Shown piece after piece: positions 34,869 through 42,595 of a stretch of 64,000 bases of DNA. The notes beneath the pieces are model-generated. The model worked only from the letters and a program-made list of their open reading frames with translations, was not told the DNA's origin and did not search any database. This DNA comes from Streptomyces brevispora (GTDB lineage Bacteria > Actinomycetota > Actinomycetes > Streptomycetales > Streptomycetaceae): NCBI RefSeq assembly GCF_007829885.1, contig NZ_VIWW01000001.1, forward strand, positions 5,580,001-5,644,000, given 5' to 3'. A program made the position numbers and the translations under genes. The stretch's first letter is position 1, and each line of letters starts with the position of its first letter.

Positions 34869-34892
34869 GGTCCCGGTTCACCGCCCGGGGTG

Positions 34893-37800
34893 TCAGCCCC
34901 GGCGCCGGGTGCCCGCACGGGTGCGTCGCCGCAGCGCGGGGGACGCGCCGCGTCCGGGCGCGGCCGGAGCGGGGGCGGCGGCGTCGTCCGTGGCGAGCCG
35001 GCGGGCCAGGGACGTGACGGTCGGGTTGCGGAACACGTCCCGCAGGGTGAGGTCCTGGCCGAACTCGGAGCGGATCCGGTTGAGCAGCCGTACCGCCAGC
35101 AGGGAGTGGCCGCCCGACTTGAAGAAGTTGTCCCCGCGGCCGATGGCGCGGCCGTCGAGCACCTCGCGGAAGACGCCCAGCAGGCGTTCCTCCCAGTCGG
35201 CCGGCGCCTGTGCGGCCGGTGCGCTCTCCTCGGGCAGTTCGGCGGCGTCCTCGCCCGGCTCCGGAAGGCGCGTCACCCTGATCACGCGGGCCGGGGCCAG
35301 ATACTCGGGCAGCCGCTCGGAGGCCCAGCCGCGCAGCTCGGCCTCACCGGCGCCGGGCGCGCCGAGGACGTACGCGATCAGCCGGTCGTCCCGGACGGCG
35401 ACGGCGACGCCGGTCACGGCCGGGTGCCGGCCCAGCACCTCCTCGACCCGGCCGGGCTCCACCGGGTAGCCGCCCACCGTCTGTGTGGCGAGGGGGTGCA
35501 GCGAGCCGTCGGCGCCGGGGTAGGCACGCCGCCCGGTGGCGCGCGGGGCGCTGCCCGGGGCGATCGCGTGGACCTCGCCGGGCACGCGCGCCGGGACCGG
35601 CAGCCCCCGCTCGTCGAGGACGGCCTCCCGGCCGACGGGAGCCGCCGGACCGTAACCCGGTCCGGACAGCGGCGCGTCCGGGTCGTCCGCGAACGCGTCG
35701 AGGGTCTCGGCCAGGCGGCGCGCGAGGAGCCGGGCGGTGTCGTCGTCGTAGAGGGCGGTGGCGTATTCGAGGACGCCCTGCAGGCCGGCCGGGCCGCCGT
35801 CCGGTTCCGTCCGTTCGGTCAGTGCGAAGGTGAGGTCGGACTTGGCGCCGGTGCTGCGGAAGAGGAGCGGGTCGCCGTCCAGGGCCGAGGGGGCCGCCGG
35901 CGCGGTTCCGGCGGCGTGCACCTGCACCATCACCTGGACGAGCGGCGCGTGGGCGGCGGACCGGTGCGGACTGAGGTGCTCGACCAGCCGGTCGAAGGGC
36001 AGGTCCTGGTGGCTGTAGGCGGCCAGACCGGCGTCGCGCACCCGGCGCACCAGCTCGGCGAACGCGGGGTCCCCGGAGGTGTCGGTGCGCAGGACCAGGG
36101 TGTTGACGAAGAACCCGACGAGCGGGTGCAGGGCGTCGTCGGCGCGGCCCGCCACGGTGGTGCCGAGCGCCACGTCGGGGCCGGCCCCGTGCCGGGTGAG
36201 GAGCGAGGCGAGGGCGGCCTGCACCACCATGAACAGGGTCGCGCCGTTGCGGCGGGCGATGCGCAGCAGACCCCGGTGGGTGGCGGCGCTCACCTCGAAG
36301 CCGGTCAGCGCGCCGACCCCGTCGCTCGCGGCCGGCCGGGGCCGGTCGGTGGGCAGCGCCAGCAGCGGCCCCATGCCGTCCAACGCCTTTCGCCAGAAGG
36401 CGAGTTGCTCCCCGGCGATTCCGTGTTCGCCGTCGAGCAGGTCGTTCTGCCACAGGGTGTAGTCGATGTACTGGACGGGCAGCGGCTGCCACGCGGGCGC
36501 ACGGCCCTGCGCGCGGGCCCGGTAGGCGGTGTCGAGGTCGGCCAGCAGGCAGCCGGTCGACCAGCCGTCCCCGGCGATGTGGTGCACCAGCAGCGCCATC
36601 ACCTGGCCCCCGTCCGCCTCCTCCATCAACCAGGCGCGGAACGGTATCTCGGCGCCGATGTCGAAGACATGCCCGGCGGCGGCGTCCACGGCCGCCCGCA
36701 GCCCCTGCGGCCCGTCCGTCACGAGCCGCTCCAGCACCGGCCGGACGCCCTCCAGCACCTCCTGGTACGGCTCGCCGTCCGCCGGCCGGTACACCGTGCG
36801 CAGCACCTCGTGCCGTTCGGCGATGTCCGCCAGGGCGGCGGCAAACGCGTCCGGGTCGATCCGCCGCCGCAGCCGGGTCACCACCGGAATGTTGTACGTG
36901 GCGCTCGGACCCTCCAACTGTCCCACGAACCAGAGGCGTTGCTGGGCGGCGGACAACGGTGTCCGGCCGGGCCGCAGCTCCTTCGGCACCGGGCGCAGAG
37001 CAGGCCGTACGGAGTCGTCGCGGTCCTCGCCGAGGCGTCGCAGCAGTTGCCCGGGAGTGGGGGCGAGGAAGATGTCGCGGATGGCGGCCCGCAGGCCGAG
37101 GGTGGCACGGATGCGGTTGGCGAGCTTTCCGGCGAGCAGGGAATGCCCGCCCAGCTTGAAGAAGTTGTCCGAGGCCAGCACCTCGTCACGGCCCAGGATC
37201 TCCGCGAACAGGCTGCGCAGGACCTCCTCGCGCGGATCGGCGGACGGGCGGGGGCCCGGCCCCTCGCCGTCCCGCGACGCGCCCCGGGTGGTGGCGCGCC
37301 GCTGTTCGGCCCGGGTCAGGGCCTCGTGACGGCGGTCGAGCTCCTGGCGCTCACGATCGGTGAGCAGGTCGACCCGGTCGAGGGGGGTGTCGACGGGCTG
37401 CTCGGCGAAGGCCGTCAGCGCGCGCCGGAAAAGGGTCAGGAGCAGTTGTGCGGTGTCCTCGTCGTAGAGGTCGGTGGCGTACTGCAGTCCGAGCCGCACT
37501 CCGTCGGGTTCGCCGTCGGGCCGGTGCGTCTCGGCGCAGTGGAAGCTGAGGTCGAACTTGGCGGTCGCCAGGTCGGTCCCGTCGATGGTGGCCCGGATGG
37601 GGCCGAGGGGGACGGTGGTGCCCTGCGCGGTCTGCGCGGTCAGCATCACCTGGAAGAAGGGGTGGCGGCCCAGGGAGCGTTCCGGGTTGAGGTGCTCCAC
37701 GAGCAGGTCGAACGGCAGGTCCTCGTGGGCGTAGGCGGCCAGGTCCGTGTCGCGGACCTGTTCCAGCAGCCCGCCGAGGCCGAGGCCGTCGGAGAGATCC

Positions 37801-38690
37801 GCGCGCAGCGCGAGGGAGTTCACGAAGAACCCGACGAGCTCGTGCAGGTCCTCCTCGGGACGTCCGGCCACCGGCGTGCCCACCACCACGTCCCGGCCGG
37901 CGCCCGCCACCCGCAGCGCGAGTGAGAGCGCGGACCGGGCGGCCATGAAGAACGTCGCCCGGTGGGCCCGGGTCAGACGGGTCAGCGCCCGGTGGGCCGT
38001 GGCGTCGAGGAGCTGGGTGACGGTGGCCCCCCGGTGGGAGGGCTCCGTCGGACGGGGCCGGTCGGCGGGCAGCCGGGTCACGGCCGGTATGCCGTCCAGG
38101 GCCTCGCGCCAGTGGGCGAGCTGCTCGTGGGCCGTGCTCTGCGGGTCCTCGGGATCACCGAGCATGTCCCGCTGCCACAGCGCGTAGTCCGCGTACTGGA
38201 CCGGCAGCGGCTCCCGATCGGGCGCACGGCCCTCGACGCGGGCCCGGTAGGAGGCGTCGAGGTCGGCCAGCAGGCAGCCGACGGACCAGCCGTCGGTCGC
38301 GATGTGATGGATCAGCAGGACGAGGACGTCCTGTCCCGAACCCGGAACAGTGAACAACCGTGCCTGCAGCGGCAGTTCTTTGGTGATGTCGACCGGTGTA
38401 CGCGCGAAGGCGGTGACGGCCGCGTCCACCTCGCCGGCCGTGCACTCCTGGACCTCGAACCGCACGTCGGGATCGACGGCGATGTGCTGGTACGGCTCGG
38501 CGTCCTTGGCCGGGTAGACCGTGCGGAGTACTTCGTGCCGCTCCACCACGTCCCGCACCGCTGCCGCGAGCGCGCCCCGGTCGGGGGCGCCGTCGAGGCG
38601 GAGCACGACGGGTGCGTTGTAGGCCGGGGACGAGCCCTCAAGCCGGTTCAGGAACCACAGCCGGCGCTGGGCGTAGGAGAGGGGGATCAC
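34893..38690 (-). CDS. NRPS, C-T-C-(eroded A)-T
   Basis: A 1265-residue synthetase starting at GTG 38690 after GAGGAG. C1 (1-430; HHIATDG at 127), T1 (480-545; DNFFKLGGHSLLA), C2 (560-985; HHIAGDG at 703), T2 (1170-1235; DNFFKSGGHSLLA). There is no A domain after C1. After C2 about 180 residues remain that align with the end of an A domain: VLDERGLPVPARVPGEVH (A6 region), TGRRAYPGADGSLHPLATQT (A7/A8 lost) and GYPVEPGRVEEVLGRHPAVTG. The ATP-binding SGSTG loop, YGPTE, YRTGD and the catalytic GK lysine are missing, so it cannot adenylate. Both carriers must be loaded in trans, perhaps by the stand-alone A-T protein or by A1 of the next protein. Confidence 0.9.
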   Translation of the reverse strand: MIPLSYAQRRLWFLNRLEGSSPAYNAPVVLRLDGAPDRGALAAAVRDVVERHEVLRTVYPAKDAEPYQHIAVDPDVRFEVQECTAGEVDAAVTAFARTPVDITKELPLQARLFTVPGSGQDVLVLLIHHIATDGWSVGCLLADLDASYRARVEGRAPDREPLPVQYADYALWQRDMLGDPEDPQSTAHEQLAHWREALDGIPAVTRLPADRPRPTEPSHRGATVTQLLDATAHRALTRLTRAHRATFFMAARSALSLALRVAGAGRDVVVGTPVAGRPEEDLHELVGFFVNSLALRADLSDGLGLGGLLEQVRDTDLAAYAHEDLPFDLLVEHLNPERSLGRHPFFQVMLTAQTAQGTTVPLGPIRATIDGTDLATAKFDLSFHCAETHRPDGEPDGVRLGLQYATDLYDEDTAQLLLTLFRRALTAFAEQPVDTPLDRVDLLTDRERQELDRRHEALTRAEQRRATTRGASRDGEGPGPRPSADPREEVLRSLFAEILGRDEVLASDNFFKLGGHSLLAGKLANRIRATLGLRAAIRDIFLAPTPGQLLRRLGEDRDDSVRPALRPVPKELRPGRTPLSAAQQRLWFVGQLEGPSATYNIPVVTRLRRRIDPDAFAAALADIAERHEVLRTVYRPADGEPYQEVLEGVRPVLERLVTDGPQGLRAAVDAAAGHVFDIGAEIPFRAWLMEEADGGQVMALLVHHIAGDGWSTGCLLADLDTAYRARAQGRAPAWQPLPVQYIDYTLWQNDLLDGEHGIAGEQLAFWRKALDGMGPLLALPTDRPRPAASDGVGALTGFEVSAATHRGLLRIARRNGATLFMVVQAALASLLTRHGAGPDVALGTTVAGRADDALHPLVGFFVNTLVLRTDTSGDPAFAELVRRVRDAGLAAYSHQDLPFDRLVEHLSPHRSAAHAPLVQVMVQVHAAGTAPAAPSALDGDPLLFRSTGAKSDLTFALTERTEPDGGPAGLQGVLEYATALYDDDTARLLARRLAETLDAFADDPDAPLSGPGYGPAAPVGREAVLDERGLPVPARVPGEVHAIAPGSAPRATGRRAYPGADGSLHPLATQTVGGYPVEPGRVEEVLGRHPAVTGVAVAVRDDRLIAYVLGAPGAGEAELRGWASERLPEYLAPARVIRVTRLPEPGEDAAELPEESAPAAQAPADWEERLLGVFREVLDGRAIGRGDNFFKSGGHSLLAVRLLNRIRSEFGQDLTLRDVFRNPTVTSLARRLATDDAAAPAPAAPGRGASPALRRRTRAGTRRRG

Positions 38691-38767
38691 GATTGCTGCT
38701 CCTCGTGGTGGACGGGGGCGGACGGAGTACGGGCGAACTGCGGAACCTGCTGGTACGCGGCCGGGGT

Positions 38768-40672
38768 TCAGGCATCCCGGGCGGCCATGAGCTCCTCGAT
38801 GTGAGCGGCGAGGTCACGCAGTCTCGGGTGCGCGTACACGGCCTTCACGGGCAGCGCCAGGGAGAGTTCGGCCCGGACCCGGGAGACCAGCTTGATGGCG
38901 AGCAGCGAATGACCGCCGAGCTTGAAGAAGTTGTCGTCCGGCCCGATCGACGAAGCGCCGAGGACCTGGGCCCAGACACGGGCGATCAGCTCCTCCGCGA
39001 GGCCGTTCGGAGCAGCACCGTAGTGCGCCGCGCCCGCCCCCGGACCCGCCGGGGCGGCGGGCAGGGCGGTGGCCAGTGCGGAACGGTCCAGCTTGCCGCT
39101 GGGCGTCGTCGCGAAGCGGTCCACGGCGACGAACGCCGGGGGAACCATGTACGAGGGCATCGTGGCGCTCAGCGCGGCGCGCAGCGCCCCGGCGTCACCG
39201 CCCCGGTGGTAGGCGATCAGGCAGGCGGTGCCGCCGGCGTCCGTGCCGAGGATCACGGCGGCCTCCGCGACCCCGTCCTCCCGGGTCAGGGCGGCCTCGA
39301 TCTCCGCCAACTCGATCCGGTGCCCGCGCAGTTTCACCTGACCGTCGGCACGGCCCAGGTAGGCGAACCGGCCGTCCGGCAGCAGCCGGCACCGGTCGCC
39401 GGTGCGGTACATCCGCTCGCCGGAGCCCCCGGACAGGTCGGCGACGAACCGCTCCGCGCTCAGCCCGGGGCGGCCTCGGTAGCCGCGTCCCACCCGCGGG
39501 CCCGCCAGGTACAGTTCGCCGGCCTCCCCCGGGGCGACGGGGACGAGCCTCTCGTCCAGCAGCAGCGACCGCAGCCCCGGCAGGGCCGTGCCGATGTGCG
39601 GGGCGCCCGGCCCGTCGATCCACCCGGCGGTGGCGTCGACGGTGCACTCGGTCGGCCCGTACACGTTGAGCGCGCGCAGCAGTCCGGAGCCGTGCGCGGC
39701 CGCCAGCCGGTCCCACAGGGCGGGGCCGATCGGCTCCCCGCCGACCAGCAGGGTCAGCGGGCGGGGGCCGCCGTCGCCGGTAAGCAGGTCGAGCAGCGGA
39801 TCGGCGTGCGAAGGAGTGATGTCGAGGTCGGTGAGCGCCTGCGCGTCGATGAACGCGGCGAGCAGCGAGGGGTCCCGTCGGGTCTCCTCGTCGATCATCA
39901 CGAGGGTGTCGCCGCGGCAGAGCCGTATCCACTGCTGCACCGACGCGTCGAACGACGGGGACGCGTTCCAGCCGACCCGGCGGCCCTGGCCGGTCGCCGC
40001 GCCCACCCCCTCCAGCTCCCTCAGCAGCAGGGAGGCGGCCCCGCGGCCGATCTCCACACCCTTGGGCCGCCCGGTGGAACCGGAGGTGTAGATGACGTAC
40101 GCGAGAGTCCCGGCGGTGACCGGCTCGGGTGCGAAGCCGTCCTCGGCGCCCGCCCGCCGCGCGGTCAGAGCGGCCGGGGTGAGGGCCGGGGCGGCCCCGG
40201 AGACCTGGGACCCGGACGCGGATTCCGGTACGACCACGAGGTCGGCGGCGGAGTCCTCGACGAGGTAGCGGCGGCGCTCCTCGGGCAGGGCCGGGTCGAC
40301 CGGCAGGTAGGCGGCGCCGGCGGTGAGCGCGCCGATGATCGCGACGGCCAGGTCCGCTCCGCGCGGCAGGCAGAGCGCCACGAGGCTCTCCCGGCCCAGG
40401 CCCCTGGCGGCCAGCCCGGCCGCGAACGCGGCTGCCTCGGTGCGCAGTTCGGCGAACGTGAGCTCCCGGTCCCCGCCCACGACGGCGGTGCGACCACCCG
40501 GAACGGCGGCGAGCCGGACCATCAGGTCGGCCGACCCGGTGCCGGTCGTGCAGGCGCCGCAGGAGCAGGAGTCCGGGTGGCCGGCCGGGACGGAGCAGAT
40601 GGCGCAGCCCGCGCAGGTGGCGTGGGACGTGAGGAACAGGGCGGCGGGGCGCTCGGGCAGGACGGTGGTCAT
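38768..40672 (-). CDS. Stand-alone NRPS A-T didomain, predicted Gln-activating, Cys-rich N-terminus
   Basis: A 634-residue A-T protein (ATG 40672; an alternative GTG at 40684 overlaps the oxygenase stop). Core motifs are intact: YTSGSTGRPKG at about 199, NVYGPTE, YRTGD, GRADGQVKLRGHRIE, TPSGKLDRSAL, and the carrier DNFFKLGGHSLLA (Ser about 587). The pocket by eye is DAQDLGVVDK, identical to the published glutamine code. Residues 20-41 contain six cysteines as CxxCxxC-x9-CxCxxC, which A domains normally lack and which resembles a metal- or cluster-binding site. Lying directly after the oxygenase gene, it probably presents Gln as a thioester for hydroxylation and loads one of the A-less modules. 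Confidence 0.9.
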   Translation of the reverse strand: MTTVLPERPAALFLTSHATCAGCAICSVPAGHPDSCSCGACTTGTGSADLMVRLAAVPGGRTAVVGGDRELTFAELRTEAAAFAAGLAARGLGRESLVALCLPRGADLAVAIIGALTAGAAYLPVDPALPEERRRYLVEDSAADLVVVPESASGSQVSGAAPALTPAALTARRAGAEDGFAPEPVTAGTLAYVIYTSGSTGRPKGVEIGRGAASLLLRELEGVGAATGQGRRVGWNASPSFDASVQQWIRLCRGDTLVMIDEETRRDPSLLAAFIDAQALTDLDITPSHADPLLDLLTGDGGPRPLTLLVGGEPIGPALWDRLAAAHGSGLLRALNVYGPTECTVDATAGWIDGPGAPHIGTALPGLRSLLLDERLVPVAPGEAGELYLAGPRVGRGYRGRPGLSAERFVADLSGGSGERMYRTGDRCRLLPDGRFAYLGRADGQVKLRGHRIELAEIEAALTREDGVAEAAVILGTDAGGTACLIAYHRGGDAGALRAALSATMPSYMVPPAFVAVDRFATTPSGKLDRSALATALPAAPAGPGAGAAHYGAAPNGLAEELIARVWAQVLGASSIGPDDNFFKLGGHSLLAIKLVSRVRAELSLALPVKAVYAHPRLRDLAAHIEELMAARDA

Positions 40673-40680
40673 GGCGGGGC

Positions 40681-41712
40681 TCACTCTCCGAACGGGGTGG
40701 TGGAGGGCGCGGTGCTCGGGGAGCAGTCGGCCAGCGGAACGGGCTCGCCCATGGCGACGAGGATCTTGCGGGCCCCGGTGTAGGACTCGCGGCCGTGCGC
40801 GCAGAGGATGTTGTCGACGAGCATCAGGTCGCCGCGCTGCCAGGTCTCCCGCACGGTCACCGCCTGGTACACCTCGTTGATGGTGTCCACCTCGGCGTCG
40901 GTGAGGGAAGTGCCGTCGCCCAGGTACGTGTTGAACGGCAGCCCGTCCTCGCCGAAGGTGTCGACGAGGACCTCGCGGACGTCCTCGTCCAGGGTGCGGG
41001 CGTTCCAGAACGCGAAGTGGTTGAACCAGGAGCGCTCACCGGTCACCGGGTGGGTGATGATCGCGGAGCGGAGCTGGCGGGTGCGCAGGGTGTCCTCGTC
41101 GAGCCACTCGTAGCCGATGGCGTGGGCGTCGCAGTACTCCGCGGCCCCCTTCGGCTCATCGGACGAGAAGGCCTTGCGCCAGGGCATCCCCGCCAGGTCG
41201 GAGTAGTTGCGCTCCAGCAGCCAGCCGGCCTTCGCGAACCGGGCCGCCAGGTCCGGCGGCAGCAGGGCGAGCGCCTTGCGCATGTCGCCGACAGTGGTCG
41301 CGCCGCCGGTCTCGGGCGCGGTGACGCAGCCGAACAGGAGGACGCCGGGGAAGTCCAGGGTGTAGCTGTTCTCGTTGTGCAGCCGGATCGGCTGGACGGC
41401 CGGCAGGTCGGTGGAGGAGAACACGCCCTCGCCGAAGTCGGTGCGCGGGGTGGCCTTCTCCTTGTACCCGGCCCGCTCGGCGATGAGCGCGTCACGGGCC
41501 TCGGCGAACGTCGCCGCGTCCACGACCGGCAGTCCGCGCAGCAGGACCGCACCCGAGCGGTGCAACTCGGCCTGGACGGCCGGGCGGTGGGCGACGAGCC
41601 ACGCGGCGGCCTCGGCCATGCCGGAGAATTCCGGCGTGTGGACGACCACCGGCTTTCCGACCTCCCTGATCGGGGTGATGCCGGTGGTGGTGGGCTGGGA
41701 CAGTGTGGTCAT
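40681..41712 (-). CDS. TauD/SyrP-like Fe(II)/2-oxoglutarate oxygenase
   Basis: A 343-residue non-heme iron oxygenase of the clavaminate-synthase/SyrP group. Iron ligands read as H112-x-E114 in LHNENSY and distal H306 in NILCAHGRESYTGARKILV, with Arg315 as likely 2-oxoglutarate ligand; HxE instead of HxD is usual in amino-acid hydroxylases such as VioC and AsnO. ATG 41712 is chosen because GAGGAA lies 7 nt upstream. SyrP acts on carrier-bound aspartate; here the adjacent Gln-type A-T protein suggests beta-hydroxylation of a carrier-bound or free amino acid. Site and substrate are inferences. Confidence 0.88.
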   Translation of the reverse strand: MTTLSQPTTTGITPIREVGKPVVVHTPEFSGMAEAAAWLVAHRPAVQAELHRSGAVLLRGLPVVDAATFAEARDALIAERAGYKEKATPRTDFGEGVFSSTDLPAVQPIRLHNENSYTLDFPGVLLFGCVTAPETGGATTVGDMRKALALLPPDLAARFAKAGWLLERNYSDLAGMPWRKAFSSDEPKGAAEYCDAHAIGYEWLDEDTLRTRQLRSAIITHPVTGERSWFNHFAFWNARTLDEDVREVLVDTFGEDGLPFNTYLGDGTSLTDAEVDTINEVYQAVTVRETWQRGDLMLVDNILCAHGRESYTGARKILVAMGEPVPLADCSPSTAPSTTPFGE

Positions 41713-41809
41713 GGCAGTTCCTCGTCCTTCGAAGACAGTCGTGGGGAGTCGGCGGAGCTCCGCGGAATGCACAGGGGCCCGACGGGACTCCGCGGAGGGG
41801 GCACGAGGG

Positions 41810-42595
41810 TCAGCCGGCCGTGGCCGGTGCGTCGTGCAGGGCGGCGAGGACCGGGTTGAGACGGGCGAAGAAGCCAGGCAGGTCCTGCTGGAAGTAGAAG
41901 TGGTCGCCCGGGAGCACCACGGGAGCGATGTCGCCGCCGGCCACCATGGACCAGCCGCCGAGCATCCCGACCGGCACGATCGGGTCGGCGTCGCCGCCGA
42001 ACACGGTTACCGGGCAGTCGAGTTGCACGCCGGGGACGGTGCACCGATAGGCGTCGTCGATGGCGAAGTCGGCCCGGATGGACGGCAGGATGATCTCGCG
42101 GAGCTCCGGCTCGTCGAGGATGCCGTCGTCGGTACCGCCGCGCTCCTTGATGGCGGCGACCAGCTCGTCGTCGTCGAGCAGCTCAGGGTGGACCGGGCAC
42201 TGGTTGGGCAGCACCGGAGCACGGCACGCGGAGGCGATCAGCCCCCGGGGGGACCGGCCGGCGGCCTGGAGGGCACGGGCCACCTCGAAGGCGACCAGGG
42301 AGCCCATGCTGTGGCCGAGGACCACCAGGTCACCGGCGTCCGCGGGCAGGGAGTCGATCACCGGCAGCGCGAGGTCGTCGACCGACTCCGGCAGGTCCTC
42401 GCTGTAGCGGGCACCCCGTCCGGGGTACTGGCCGATCAGCAGCCGCACATCGGCGGGCAGGAACTCGCGCCAGGCGCCGTACGCGTGGGCGTTGCCCCCG
42501 GCGTGCGGCAGCACGAGCAGCGACAGGCGGTGCGGGGCATCGCCCGGCAGGTCCCAGACGACGTCTTCTGCGGCGGGCGGAGGGGAGGCGGTCAT
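41810..42595 (-). CDS. Type II thioesterase
   Basis: A 261-residue alpha/beta hydrolase of the TEII family, which removes wrong or stalled acyl groups from NRPS carriers. Motifs: LPHAGGNAHAYGAW near the N-terminus, GQYPGRGARY, nucleophile loop VLGHSMGSLVAFEVA, Asp in GGDADPIVP and His in PGDHFYFQ. The start overlaps the stop of the large NRPS gene (ATGA at 42595), so it is co-translated with it. Confidence 0.94.
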   Translation of the reverse strand: MTASPPPAAEDVVWDLPGDAPHRLSLLVLPHAGGNAHAYGAWREFLPADVRLLIGQYPGRGARYSEDLPESVDDLALPVIDSLPADAGDLVVLGHSMGSLVAFEVARALQAAGRSPRGLIASACRAPVLPNQCPVHPELLDDDELVAAIKERGGTDDGILDEPELREIILPSIRADFAIDDAYRCTVPGVQLDCPVTVFGGDADPIVPVGMLGGWSMVAGGDIAPVVLPGDHFYFQQDLPGFFARLNPVLAALHDAPATAG

